Below are positions 24,137 to 37,319 of a stretch of 64,000 nucleotides of DNA, in pieces (the stretch's first letter is position 1; every line of letters begins with the position of its first letter). The DNA comes from Hsuehochloa calcarea. Taxonomy: Eukaryota > Streptophyta > Magnoliopsida > Poales > Poaceae. The translations under genes were made by a program, and so were the position numbers. The DNA lies in contig CM070601.1 of NCBI GenBank assembly GCA_036346395.1, positions 15,311,763 through 15,375,762 on the forward strand. The letters are read 5' to 3'. A model generated the notes under the pieces. That model saw only the letters and a list, made by a program, of their open reading frames with translations. It made no database searches and was not told the DNA's origin.

Positions 24137-24148
24137 TGCTCTGATAGC
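24137..24148 (-). other. Primer-binding site of the Copia element
   Basis: TGCTCTGATAGC is, on the minus strand, GCTATCAGAGCA. This differs by one base from TGGTATCAGAGCA-type tRNA-Met primer sites and lies one base from the LTR end. Confidence 0.8.
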
Positions 24149-24149
24149 G

Positions 24150-24257
24150 TGTTGGAACGAACCATTGATCTATTCCAATGTGCCAAATGCCAATATAAAC
24201 AAGTTACATGTATAGAAAATATGCAAAGAACAACCTATACAAGAGACATATCTAACA
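24150..24257 (-). mobile_element. Copia LTR, 108 bp
   Basis: On the minus strand it starts TGTTAGATATGTCTCTTG and ends GGTTCGTTCCAACA, directly followed by the primer site. The very short LTR is within the range of small Copia elements. Only this 5' LTR is present; the 3' half of the element, about where 22740 lies, is lost. Confidence 0.75.
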
Positions 24258-25532
24258 GTTTTCACATGACTATGCTTAATGTTGTTCACCCTTCATTGAA
24301 ATCACGCAATATGTTTTTCCCCTCATTGTTTTGTGTAGTACTAATATTTAGTTGCTTCGCTGGATGGGATTATAATTACAATTGTGGGAAAACACCATCC
24401 GGATCCATAGACCATAGTTGTTGCTGTAAGTGGTACATCTTCGAGTTTGAACTTTAAGAGGCCGAGAACCCGGTGCTTTGACAATAGGCACAAACAGTCA
24501 AGTACGACAACGTTTACACTTCAAGATCATGCGCGAGCATAGGGAAGAAAGTAATGCAAATTACTAGTCTCAATGATTGAGCTCATTTAGCATATTTCTA
24601 ACCATACGGAATTGCCAGACAAATTACTAATGCATCACATATACAGATTCTCAGAAACCGAAGGTCAAGGGCGAAACGAAACTAGTATACAACGAGAGAA
24701 GGCATGCTATTCTACAACCAATAATCAGAGAAGCTAAAAACAATAATTTCCATAACTTTCTAGATGCATAAAAACAGTACTTGCGAAATAACGTTCATTG
24801 CGACCATCCCGTGAAAGAGAAATGAATGAACTCGTGCAATGCACTTGGTGGATTAAAGCATCAGGAGATAATATCACCATTCACCAGATATAGCACACAA
24901 CAAAAAAGAAATTAACTACATCCATTTTCACTACAGTGTCGGTTTCTGGAGCAACCGAAATTATATGAAGCTTACAAAGGCAAGAAACTAAATATCTTCC
25001 CAAATGCCTAGAAATAGGGTAAATTGCGCTTTAACACTGTCACCACTCACCAGATGACATCTTTGGCATCTTTGATCCCCATCAAGAAACAAACAGAAGG
25101 GGGTGGTTGTAAACATTGAACTTGTACAGCCATTGCTACCCACTACCTTCTTCATTGGGAGAAAATAAAGGTTAAACTCTCCAAAGAGGTGCCTGGTTCA
25201 TCACTGCACAGAGTTACAACAGGATACATACATGCATAATCTATTATAGGCTTATAGCCATCAGGTGGGTGCTATGCGAAATGACCCACACGAAGAAGAT
25301 TGTTGGTTCTATAAATTAATCTCGATTCTAAACGTAGTAACAGTCTGAGGAATGCTAACTTCATTGGGCCGATGGAACTTTTCCAAGCTCACATCTTATA
25401 ACAAAGCAAAGCATGTCTCCAAATATTATAATTATCATCTGAAGACAAGCTGCAAATATAATTTAAGAAAGACCACCTCAGTCTCTTCAGTAGTATTAAC
25501 CGGGAACAGATCCGGGAGTAATATGTCCACTG
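24258..25532. other. Region 3' of the PAT1 gene, including its 3' untranslated part
   Basis: AT-rich sequence with no coding frame. The first few hundred bases next to 25533 are presumably the 3' UTR of PAT1. I could not find an AATAAA on the minus strand that fixes the cleavage site. Confidence 0.55.
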
Positions 25533-28500
25533 CTAGCTAGCACTAGGATGATTAAAACCAGTTACAGGCATAGATTTCCGAGCAAAATCTAGCAGCATCT
25601 GGCGTTGCTGTTCATTAGTATGAGGAAGGCTTGCACGTAGCAGCTCAACAGGCATCTCCCTGTTAACTGCTTTGGAGGCTTCAGATCCAACCATAGAATC
25701 GGAACCCTGCATGGCGAACATCTGCAGAATACTTTCATACTTGCTGTCACAGTATTTTGTCAGAAGTCCAAAGAAAGCATCAAATGATGCCTGCCAAAGA
25801 GAACGGGTTGATCTGGTGTAGTTGGCTGCAGAATGAGGATCAGCCAGTAGCTCAGTTGCTCTATCCAGTACTGATTTGATTATTAGAGAAGCCCCATCAC
25901 CAGCAGAGCTACCAAGAGGGCGGAGAGGTGGCTGTTGCGATGAGCAGACAACAGCAGCAAGGCAGGCACTGAGAGCACTTAGTTCCATATGGTGCACACA
26001 AGAGGAAACAGTCTTGGCAAGACTAACTGTTGTTTCTGCAGCACCAGAATCTGACGGTAAACCCCCAAACAAGCTCCTAAGATATCGAAAAATTGTCATG
26101 CACACTATTCGGGTCAGCTCGCTTCCAGGGACAAGGAGTCGAAGATAACGTGCCAAAAGCTTACGGCCTTTAGGGAGAGAAACAATGCGAAGAAAAACAA
26201 GGTCATCCTTCGGGGCCAATCCAGATGAATGACCAGGTTTGTTGGGGTCAAAAGGGTCGACAAGCTGAAGTGATGCAGCTAAGCCTTCAAGGAGGACCTG
26301 TCGCCTTCGCCTCAGTTGGAAGCTGCTGTCCTGTGCCTGGCTAGACCTTATTAACCGGTCAATATCATCTACATCTAGAAGAAGACATATACCATCTTCG
26401 ACAGTTATTCTGGCTGCCAGCATTGGCTCTTTCTCCAGTGGCCTCGTAGATGGCTTGTGATCATATAAACCATCACCAGATGCAGGAATATCAACTTCAA
26501 GAAGAGGTCGAGGCCTACGTATGGAAGAGAACGAAACTCTTCCAATAGCATCAACCTGTATATATGAATGTTGATCACCACCAGACCGGGACTTTGAGGT
26601 GATATCTTTTATTGACATAGGGGAGAAATTGGTCTTCAGCTGAGAATTGCCTGATCTTTTGGCTATACAAGCTTGGTGGTAGTAGTCATCAATGTAAGGA
26701 TCACTGCTGTGACTTACAGAGTGCTGCATTCTTAAAATACTTTCTATCTCTTCGGATGACATAAACTTGGATCTGAACTTTATCCCCCCATTGTCAATAT
26801 TCTGGGCACTTGTATCAGAAGGCTGTTGAGAAAAGCGTATACTGTGTTTCCCTCTCCCTGACCTTGATCTCTTGTCTCTTGGTGAAGGCACATTAGGAAC
26901 AGGTTCAAACTTGCTTATTATCTCTGGAGAATGATGGTGATAGAATAGGTGAGGCTGCAAGTTTAGGTAATTGTGAAGGGATGGCTGGACTGGTGGCAAT
27001 CTCTGCTGCTGCTGAGAAAATAGCAATGAAGACATTGAACTACTTGGAAGCGATAATTGTTGCTGCAATAAACTGGACGGTAGATTGAGATGCTCAAAAG
27101 CAAGAGGACCAACTTGGTTTGGCCAGTCATTTTGCAGGAAGTAGTTCACTGACAGATCTGCAGCAGTGTAAGACATGCTTCGTCCATAACGCAGTCCATG
27201 AGGTAGACCAGTCATATGATATGGAGAACCAGAAAGCGACGAACTTGGAGAACCCATTTGGTGACCAGTACCAGGTGATGGAATGCTCGAGTGCCGTGTA
27301 AGACCTTGGGCAGGATAAGATAATCCACCACTACCACCTGGTGGTGGATAGGATGTAAATGCAGAAGATCTGTTTACAATAATAGGTTCACTTGAGCGGT
27401 GCTGTAATGGTTCCTGGGGATAGGAAGATGTTCGGCACAGTGGTTTCGAGTGTCCAAACTGAGGCAAAGACTGCAGCTGTGAACACCATTGTTTGCTGTC
27501 CTGAAATTCACCTCTATCTACTATGTCCTGATCTACCCATTGGGGAAGTCTGCCTCCTGAACACAGTCAGTAGTCAAAGAACCTGAAGAAACACAATATT
27601 TAGCTCAGGAACACAGCTCGTTTAAGAATAAAGATTTGAAAATGTAGAGTTGTAGATATCTTTTTGGAATATGTTTACAGGTTTGATTATCATTCTTCCT
27701 TATTAAACATGCCCGAATATGGTTCTCGGTACAATATTAAGTTTACCTATGTTTTAGATTGCATAGAGCATAGATGAACTTTTTCAATATTAAGCTTCAG
27801 TAGCAATAGAGGGCAGAAATGTTACTTACTTTCCCTAGAAATTGATCGTCTATCACCAATAACACCAGGATTCCTTGTTCCGCTAATACATCGGTTCAAC
27901 TGAAGATAGATGAGGCATTTTTTCAATATGCAGTGTAAGGAAGCAGAAATAAAGCATCATGATAAATATAAGGGACAAATTGGATAAACCAAAACTATAA
28001 TGAAACATCAGGGTGTCAGTGACCCCAGGGCCCACTTGTCAACCTCACATGGATGTTATTTTGTAATTTATACACCTCTGCAGTATTACTTTCCCAATAA
28101 TAAATATACTATCCCCCCACCCACCCACCCCGCACCTGTGTGCACCACTAAAAACGTAAATGCACACACACAACATTTTTCTCTCTTTATTGTGTGTTTG
28201 AGGCTTTAACACGCGTGGAGTTGGAGGTAATCACCCATGTGTCCCAACAACAAGGTCTACCGTCTACCCTTACTATAAACTGCACAGGTTGAGGATACTC
28301 AGTTTAACTCGTGAGGTTCGCAGATCTCCACAGAGTACTCTACCTACTACATTTATGTATGAAATATTAGTACATTAGAACTTTCGAGTTGACGCATTAA
28401 AAATGGAATTCCGAGATTCATACCCTAATTTGAACCTATGTGACCATATAAATTTGAGAATATGGTGTGGTTTACCCTTTTTATGTGAATGGCTAAAACT

Positions 28501-29995
28501 GAAAAGGGAGGGGAGTGCCCTGATGTATCACATAGTACTCCAACAATCTTTAGAAAGTTATTTTCGGGATTGCTAAATTTGACACAATCAGCCATTGTGT
28601 TAAGAACATATTAGTTGAATATAATATAAGTTAGAATCATAAAACAATCAAGGAAAACAACTGCACTGAGCATATAGTAATAAGCCTTAAATAACATGCT
28701 ACTCAGAGGATCATTCGCCAACTTGGACATACTAATCATTTAAAACAAAAGTAGATAATTAGATATCTTAAAAGTATAGTTATGAAACATTTGAAATAGA
28801 AGACACCAATTGAAGTAGTCAGGTTAGTGATTGAAGTTGCTAACCTTTGCAAAAGTGCTTGCAATATCATCAATTTCAGACAAGTTACTCATACAATCAA
28901 TCTGCAGGAATAAACGAGTAACTGTGTAAGACAAATGTTTGCGATAAAATATAGAAGGAACAGGACTACAGGAGTCAAACAAGAAAGCAGTGCTGAAAGA
29001 AAAGTCCTATCTTGACACTGATCAGGTATTTCAATCTTGTTCAACCAAAGTCCTAACCAGCTAGCAGCAGCAAAATTTCTAGATTTTCTTGGCCAACCAG
29101 CATACAGAATCCTCCTTCAAAATTACACAGGGCACAATTGAGCATATGATTTTCTAAATCATATTATATCAAATGCATGTCACTTTAAAATCAGAGGGAT
29201 GAATCTTTAGTTGCGCCAAATATTGACCACATAACGTCAAAAGTTAGGCCGCACAATGTGATCCTTGATTCATTGCAGCGAAAGACTGAAAGCATCTGCT
29301 ATCCCTGTGGATATGTCAAAACTACAAGCTATGACTCCTACTGCATAAAAGATCACAAAGTGACCACTAGTTCCAACAGTAGCAAGCACCAACGAAATCG
29401 AAACTCTATGAAGCATGCAATGAACACAATTCATAGCAAATACGAAGCCGTCTTTGCCAGATATGAAGTTGCTGAGAGCCACACCTCTTCTCCCACAGAA
29501 GAGAACTGGTAACCCCCATCATCAGGTCCACCAAATCCGCCACCATCGCCGTCCACACCTCCATCCTCCAACAGACTGCCGAGCTCCAACCCCTCCATGG
29601 GCGCCTTGCCAAAGAAGCCATACTGCGCCGCATCGAAGCGCGTGTTCTCTGCAGAAGAAAAAGGCCACAAATTCCATCAACACCGCGCAGGAACAGATAT
29701 CTACCCAAACTGCATGCGAGAAACAAGCAATTTAGCTACTCGAGTTCAATAACCCGAATGATTCTCCGGAAACACGAGGAGATGCGCATCACAAACAGAA
29801 GAAAAAAAAAGGCGTCGTTTTTAGCATCAAATCAACAATAACACCACTAAACCCAAGTAGTACAGCCAACCAGATCAAACTCAACAACAGCCCACCAAAA
29901 AGATACACCAAAACCAGCCAGCGAAAGGAGTCACCTGCGGTGGAAGACGAGGAGGCGCCGCCACCGCCGCCGCCATCCGCCCTGACGGCCCTCAT
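25533..29995 (-). CDS. PAT1: PAT1 homolog, mRNA decapping activator (5 exons)
   Basis: Exons by hand: 29995-29935, 29648-29485, 28901-28845, 27899-27830, 27556-25533. All introns are GT-AG, phases agree, and the product is 791 residues, close to Arabidopsis PAT1. Marks of the family are DAAQYGFFG (about 26-34), IDDIASTFAKLNR across exons 3-4, GVIGDRRSISRE, RTSSYPQEPLQHRSSEPIIV (159-178), and MSSEEIESILRMQHS with DPYIDDYYHQACIAK (383-417). A helical C-terminal Pat1 domain follows (about 480-775, with LVFLRIVSLPKGRKLLARYL). The middle is Pro/Gln/Ser-rich and probably disordered. In eukaryotes Pat1 binds Lsm1-7 and Dcp2/DDX6, promotes decapping of deadenylated mRNA in P-bodies, and in Arabidopsis PAT1 is linked to immune signalling. 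Exon 1 encodes a Gly run. The ATG context GCGGAGATGAGG is plausible. No transposon interrupts the exons. Exon 5 could also use an upstream acceptor, but that would bring an early stop. Confidence 0.93.
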
Positions 29996-30115
29996 CTCCG
30001 CAAACCCCAGCGGCGGCGCAAATTGGGTGCTAGGGTTTGGATTTCGGGGGATGCGCTTGGGTTTTGGATCTGAGTCCTGCGAGCTGCGAGAGGAGAGAGA
30101 GATGAAGCTCTCTCC
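29996..30115 (-). other. Probable 5' leader of PAT1
   Basis: The minus strand reads CTCTCTCTCCTCTCGCAGCT and then CAAACCCTAGCACCC before the ATG. Both are usual for plant leaders. No clear TATA box lies at a suitable distance, so the start site is not fixed. Confidence 0.5.
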
Positions 30116-31059
30116 CAGTCTTGCTTACTTCCCTTCCCTTCTTTCTTTGGACTTAAAACAACAACAAAAAAAGGAAATACAGAAAAAATAGATACAGCGA
30201 CCGTAATTAATTATGACACCAAAAAAAAACATAAACTGAAAGTGAGAGACGGAAAAGAAAGTGAAATATTTTTATCGATGAGGATTTTAGGGAAAGTTTG
30301 CACTTATACTTGCAAAGCACGGGAATGATATGGTGAGATATATTGGTTGATTAGTGGTAGCCGTAGATAATTAGACAGATAAGACTTTGGCTTTACTTGT
30401 GTGTCACTCTATCTATTTCTTTATCGCTCCTTTTAGTGTGTTGATGGACTTTTTTTTAGTTTTCTTAAGCTTGCTTTCTCTCTCTTCTCGATCATTTCTC
30501 ATACTAATTGCCAAACTTATCGATACCATTCATGTATCGACCAGTATGTACTATTTTGTCATCTAAACTAGTACAGAGCAGTCATGCATTCCGTATCGGC
30601 CTTGATACTGATCAATACTCGACATACTGGTTCGATATCAGTCATATCGACTTCGATACCGGTCAATACTAGCTATACCGGCGAAATTGATAATACAGTA
30701 TATTGTACTCATTGAACTATAAGTTATATTTGATCCTAATACTATGTATTTGAAATAATATTTTAAGTGAAATTTGGCGTGCATATAATCAAACATATAT
30801 GTATTTGTAACAATACATTATTACATTAAACTCTAGAATGGTACACCAGTACCGGAATGTTTCATTCCAAGAGCCAAATCGGTATGGCCCCGGAATGGTA
30901 TTGACAATGTTTCATTCCAAGAGCCAATCAGTTTGGCCCTCAAAAGATTTTTGGTCGATGGTATTGACAAGTATGCTAATTGCATATTTCATGTGGTGAC
31001 ATTCAATTGGTCGACAAAATTATAATTTTTTTCTTTTTTAAAAAAATATATTTAAATAT
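30116..31059. other. Intergenic; CCGGTA-type repeat inside
   Basis: AT-rich. At 30500-30900 there are many near-copies of ATCGATACC, ACCGGTA and TACTGGTTCGATA, resembling 6460-6560. It is probably an old small element; no ends were found. Confidence 0.4.
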
Positions 31060-31463
31060 AGTTTTTTGTATCAATTTTTAAATACAGAGCTTCATTATGA
31101 TTTTTTGTGGGCATCCTATATTTAAAAAATTCATACTAAAGTATATTTAAATGATTTTTATTCAAAAAAATTTTGAAAAAACTACACAAGCAAGTACACT
31201 ATATCAGGAGGCTCCACAAAAAAAATATAATTTTTAGAGCTCATTTGCTATATTTAAAAATTCATACAAAAGTATATTTAAATGATTTTTATTCAAAAAA
31301 GAGAGAAAAAAATGTTACAGTGGCTGTCGCACGGTGGTCGTGCGGCAGCGGCTGCTATAGTGCGCTATCACATGGTGGTCGTGTGACGAGTCTTTTTATT
31401 TATAAAAAAATAATAAATATGGCATGTGTTTTTTTAAGGAAAAAGTCACGTAGCGCCCGGTGG
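31060..31463 (+). repeat. Arm of the 36539-41064 family, left of a CACTA insertion
   Basis: GAAAAAACTACACAAGCAAG followed by ATCAGGAGGCTCCA and TTTAGAGCTCATTTGC match, in order, the arm of the large element (40800-40870). The arm seems to resume after the CACTA at 32716, where GGGGCTATTTCTGCAA and TACGGCCAAAA recall the arm's outer end. Confidence 0.5.
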
Positions 31464-32715
31464 CACTACTACCGAAAAGGTAATCACACACGGTTCAAAA
31501 TCGTCATCACATATGATTTTTTTAACCATCTGACTTTATGGATTAGTTATATTATGTGATCATTACAAACGGTTTTTTAACCGTCTGTGAAAAAAGTTAT
31601 CACAACAATAACCGTCTGTGATACTCAATTATCACAGACGGCTCTTATTCAGAACCGTTTGTGAAAATAGACTATCACAGATGGGTTTTTAGTAAAAATC
31701 GTATATGATAGTTTTTGTTATTGTAAAAAATTGAATTTTGAGCAAAACAAATCAATTGCTGGACAGTAGTTTCTATATGCTCTTTCGATAATTTGTAAGA
31801 AGGTAATTAAAAGATACTCTCTCTCTCAATCAATCAATGGCTCACTCTTTGACCAGGACGAGGTCGAGTAGGGGCATCCATCTCGAACCAAATCAGCCTC
31901 CATTGTTGACAACAGATAGGGGTCCTCATTGAGAATGAAATTTGACTGATATAGTGGACGAAATCAGAGTGAGAAGGAAACCAGGACGAGGATTTGGGGC
32001 AAAACTTCGTGCTCGGCCAGATCTGACGGTATTGGACGTGCGGCAACGCCCGCTCACCGAAGGTGCCGTGAAACAGTAGGTTGCGTCTCCTCACCGAACC
32101 GTGTCGAGGAATCGATGGCGGTCGCTGGAGCTCGGCGCGGGGAGGGGAGGGGAGAGGGAGAGACTGATTGAAGATAAGGCGGGGTGGCTATAATATATAA
32201 GGACAACACCAAAATATTTCACCTCCCGCGCACGTGTTCAAACATTTTCACCCTCCCACGCTGCTAATCACAGACAGTTTCAAACAAAAACTATCTATGA
32301 TGTAATATTAGGGAGTAAGGCATCAAGCTATAGTAAAATCACAGAGTTATGCATTTCAAGTCACAGTAAAATCAAAGAGTTGGGTATTTCAAGTCATGGT
32401 AAAATTAAGGAGATAATTATCACAGACGGTTTTTAATACACACCATCTGTGATGAGGACGGAAATCACAGATGGTTCATGTTGAAAATTGTTTGTGAAGT
32501 ATCACAAACGGTTGTGAACAAGAACAGTTTGTGATACTGCACAGATGGTTTTTGACACGAACCGCCTGTGATATTGCCTCTTCATAGACGTTTTTATTGT
32601 AGCCAGTAACACAGGCGGACACTAAACCAAAATCGTCTGTGGTTGTATTTAATACAAACAGTTTTCGTCAACCGTCTGTAATAAGGCATCCAGTATTAGC
32701 CTTTTTGTAGTAGTA
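31464..32715. mobile_element. Non-autonomous CACTA element, 1.25 kb
   Basis: The left end CACTACTACCGAAAAGG faces the right end CCTTTTTGTAGTAGTA. Subterminal hairpins of ACAGACGGTT/AACCGTCTGT lie inside both ends (31490-31710 and 32270-32690). Flanking TGG (31461-31463) and GGG (32716-32718) may be a three-base target duplication with one change. The middle has no transposase, so the element needs enzymes from elsewhere. Confidence 0.82.
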
Positions 32716-33663
32716 GGGCGCGTTACCGCACGGTCGCCGTGCAGAGAGGGGGTATGTGGCGGCCGGGGAAGGGCTATCGCACGGCGACCATGCGGCAGGG
32801 GCTATTTCTGCAATTGATTTTCAAGACGCCCATTTCTGCAAATACGAGATGAAAACGTGCCAATACGGCCAAAAAATTCCCCTCAAAACTAATGTATTTG
32901 TAGAAAATAGTCTCACTAAGCATACAACATAAAAGCAATTTTGACCATCGTCACACCTAGTAGCCAACACTGTTTTATTGAAAACTAGTCGAATTCCTCA
33001 CATAATTGTGTGGCTAGATACTATAATACATATGATCATATTTAAAAATAAAGTTGTATTTGTTAGACAATTATAATATGTGATTGAAAATACAATTGTA
33101 TTTGTTATACAACTTTAGTAACCCTAATATATATCTGATCGATATTCATCGTTATAATTTGGACCCATCACAATCGACATTGTAGATTTGTCTCCTTTTC
33201 CTTTGATTAACGTGGTGATTTTTAGCCATTAAGAGTAAACATTGTGACTTCTACTTATTTTGTTTTAATAATATATAATATCATAGATTAACATGTTAAT
33301 TTATGGGTGTAAAAAATCCTTTGAAGTGAAAGAGAGCATTCAAGCTTGGTGAGGTGGTTATATAGCTTCGGCTTTTGCTTGACTAATTGTGTAGAAATTT
33401 GCATGCTAAAGCTAAATTATGCATAAGCATATCTTTTTCAATAAAATTGGCCAATTTTACACTACACATAATGGTTGTGCGTGGGATCAAAACTACATGC
33501 TAAGGGATGGAATGAAACTATATGTAGACTTAGCATAGGAGCGATTGAGCACACGAGTGAGATATTCATGACTGTTAAGAGAATCTTATATATTAAAGCT
33601 GTTGGATTTCTCTAAATGGCGCATCACATCATCCTTTAAATCACAGCCGTCTGATCATACTGT
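32716..33663. other. Transposon arm remnant, then AT-rich intergenic DNA
   Basis: 32716-32890 is a likely outer part of the arm interrupted by the CACTA. The rest has no gene. Near 33590 TCTTATATATTAAAGC weakly resembles a Helitron 5' end, but no 3' hairpin with CTAG was found. Confidence 0.4.
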
Positions 33664-35600
33664 TGAAGAATTTATTGCGAGTTAATGAAGTATTTTGATA
33701 ATTAAAGACAATCATTTTGTGTGAATAATATTTTTCATGTGTTGCTGAAATAGGTGATGTCACATGAAGATGAGTGACTTTGGATGGCTTCATGTGTTGA
33801 ATATCGTCAAGTCAAGTGATCGATGTCATATGTTGATGCACAAGTCAAGAATCTAGTCTTGGACTGTAGATGTTTGCCATCAACCGAAATGCTCCAAGTG
33901 GATGCTTGGGGCAAATGTATAATTAGCATAAACTAAGTATTTGTTTCTTAGTCATTTTATCTGTTATGGTGTTTGGTTAGGTGACTGGGTTACTAGTATG
34001 GGTAGACGTACTATTAAGATAAGACTTGACTAGTAGTTTGAGTGTGTCATGTATTGATAGCTCATTGTGCTTACTCTAGCTCTCTGTGGCATGTTGCTAG
34101 TATTTGTGAATGTGTTTTGCAAATAGTTAAGGCGCATGCATATTCCCTGTCGCATATGACTTTAGTTTGCGAATGTGTTTTTAAAACGATTCGAGTCCAT
34201 GTTCCTAATCCTTGTGGCATGATTCTAAAGTCGACAAATGTGTATTGCAACTTGTCATTGATCATGTTTTAACCTTTGTTTGCATATGTGACGTCCCATG
34301 TCATTACTCCAGGGGTAATCACACTTAGACATACGGATTACTATTCGTTTTCTCAGTAGAACACTACTCCAACGAATAGTAAGCCTTTATCAGAGTTACA
34401 CAACAAAATAATAAGATAGAAACTGCACATCTTTATTACAATAGTAGCAATGCAAAGCTATGGTTATTAATACAAATATTATACAAACACAAAAGGGAAC
34501 TTCTTCGCTTCTCTTGCCTACTTTGAAGTACCGATCGCCTATTCGTCCCATGCGTCAATATGGTGCCCATCTCACCCTGGTCCCTGTAGTTGTTGCCTTC
34601 TCCTCCTGCAGTTGCATCGGTACCTGCAAGTCCTTCGTCTCACTCGAATAATTCCCTATCGAACTAGGATCTAACAAAGGAGAATATAACAAGGTTAAGT
34701 ACAAAAGTACGCAGCAAGCATTAATAGAAAAAGATGCACCGTATGACTTATCTCTGTTTGTTATCACATTTTCTATATCATCTCTTTTATGAAAATAACT
34801 CATTAAAACATTAGGTGGCAAATTTTAATTCTGAAAATACTACTTGCCACTCGGAGAGAAGATAGACCCCTAGCGGTTCATGTAGACTCCAATCCAAGAG
34901 ACTGGCACGAATTCATGATTTGATATAGCACTGCGAAGGCTTGTACAAGTTTACCCATAGCTATTCTGAACTCTCTCTGAGATAGGTCTACCGCATTTCA
35001 TTTGATGCGATTTCGAGTTCAGAATATAGAACGTTTTCGAGGTTACGTGATTAGGTCTCCACCCATTACTATTTGTCGTTGCTGATTTAGTCACGGTGCT
35101 GACCTCGTCATACACCGAGTTCCAGTAATGTTGGTTGGGGCGGCTTTCGTCCGCGCCCAACACTCCACCTTGGGGCGGCTCACTTTTGTGCCCAACACTC
35201 TAATGTGACCAGTCGAAACGTGAAATTGGTTGGCACTGAATTTACGGATCTGACCGAGTAAGAGTTTTGTTGGTCCTTGTATTCTAACCATATGTAAAGG
35301 GGTCTCACCTCTCACCTCATCATCATCGTCGTCGTCGCTGCTTCCCCTGCCCGGGCCCCTTTACCAGCCTAGTAATTCTCATTTCTTATCTTCCCAGTTT
35401 CATCTTAATCCTATTTAATTTTGAGAAATAGTTTTGATGCAATACATATATGATAGAGTAATATACGGTTTACATTTAATATAACTATATTTATATTCAA
35501 GAGAATAGCTTGCCTTTGGAGTTGTAGGAAAGGTCGCTAAGTTAGCGATTTAATCTCTAATCGCCACTCTCGATCTTTGCACGCTTTCGCTTCTGTAGCA

Positions 35601-35893
35601 ATGTGGCAGCACGAATAGTATATAAATAAATACTTAGTTGAGTTTGAGTGATATTATGCGTACATAAGTTAGTAGATTCTATTTTGTTAGCATGTTTTAA
35701 TTTATTAACTATTTCGGGTCCTCCGCTAAGTTAGCACTCCCCACAAAATGTGGCAGCACGAATAGTATATAAATAAATACTTAGTTGAGTTTGAGTGATA
35801 TTATGCGTACATAAGTTAGTAGATTCTATTTTGTTAGCATGTTTTAATTTATTAACTTTTTTGGGTCCTCCGCTAAGTTAGCACTCCCCACAA
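35601..35893. repeat. Tandem duplication, 147 bp period, in LTR D
   Basis: ATGTGGCAGCACGAATAGTA starts at 35601 and again at 35748. The two copies are nearly identical through GCTAAGTTAGCACTCCCCACA. It is a recent duplication inside the LTR. Confidence 0.92.
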
Positions 35894-37208
35894 TAGCCGC
35901 TCTACTGTCTATTTACTTTAAGGTCAAAACTGCCGAAGTTCACGTTTTAACGAACGAGAAATGAAATACTACTCGCACTCACTTTTCATTAAATCTATTA
36001 ATTTCTACTCGGGCAAAAACACCTAATTGATTTTACTTAAGTCCGCACACGTTAATTTAACTCTCTACATAAACTCGGGTTCGCTTTAATTTAATTAATT
36101 TAATAGGATTAGCACATTTTAACTTGCCCGACTATTTGCCAACGATGTACATGTTTACTACGCACACACTTTTTACCTTTTTATTAACATAAACAATGGT
36201 ATTTTATCTTACTTTCACAATTACTCAACCGACGGATTTTTAAGAATGATTAGCCCGATGTGACCTAAGTGAATTCGTTCGACCGCATAATTACGCAGTG
36301 CTAACCTCTATTATTTTATTTGCTAATTTCTAATGTTACAAACATTAATTATCACAGTTTATTAGAAACTATACAATTTTTCCTACACTTAATTTTCCTA
36401 AACCTAAATTCCTAAACCTAATTTCACCTAATCCATCTCTCGCTTAACCCTAATTACCTCTCCTTATCTTCTAACCCGCCCGAAACACAGCACCTCCCTT
36501 CTCACTTTATTTCTTCCCAAAGTCTCTCTTCCTCAAAGTCTGGACTATTTTGGCCTCGTTGCGCAACTAAAATATAAAAATAGCCCCTATAAATTTAAAA
36601 GTCCAAAATAGCCCTCCAGTGTACTAGCCATTGTCGGGACAGCAAAGACTCTGTCGCTTCACCCACTACAAAGACACCATGGTGTTCGCAAAAAAATATT
36701 TTTAAAAACAAAATATTTGTTGGATGATTTTTAAATATACAAATTGTGCTCAAACAATTATGAAATTTTATGTGGAGCCTCCTGGCACAATGTGTCTACT
36801 TGTGTAATTTTTTTGAAATTTTATGCATTCTTATTTTTTTCTCCAAAATTCTTTAAAAGCGAATGTTTCTACAAATTTTCTAATATAGCAAATGAGGTTC
36901 AAACATCATGAATTTTTTTTGCCAGACTCCGTACACAGTGGACTTGATTGTGTAAATTTTAAATAATTTTATATGCTCTGAAATTATCTTGAAAAATTCA
37001 GGGTTTAGATCTCAAAAATTAGGATGAGACGTTTCGGAAAATAGGGTTTTATGATTTCATGTGACTTGAGATGTGCAAAGTTTGGTACGACATGACTACT
37101 CTTGGTCGCTCTGGTTTTTGATCATATTTCTTCCATACGGTGGAGTTAAAGTAAAGTACAAAAATTAACTTAACTGAAGGGGATGAGAACGTTGTGATTA
37201 CGGAGAAG

Positions 37209-37218
37209 CTATAAAATA
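37209..37218 (+). promoter_or_regulatory. TATA box in the left arm, facing inward
   Basis: CTATAAAATA stands 73 bases before an ATG (37282) that begins M-A-Q-R-R. The right arm has CCTAAAACAT at the equivalent place (about 40398, minus strand), so its TATA has been lost by substitution. Confidence 0.5.
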
Positions 37219-37319
37219 TAGAAGAATCGATGTCGATGTGAATGGTTATCTCTGGGATTCCACCAGAAGAGGCATACTTTGATGGCTCAACGGAGGCACA
37301 GAACCAGAACTCGCTCTCA

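Noticed and set aside
23821..24144. Plus-strand frames over the Copia gag region
   Set aside because: They are antisense to the gag-like frame and stay open because of GC-rich composition.
33585..33663. Helitron 5' end
   Set aside because: TCTTATATATTAAAGC is only loosely like the Helitron start and no 3' hairpin with a CTAG-type end was found.
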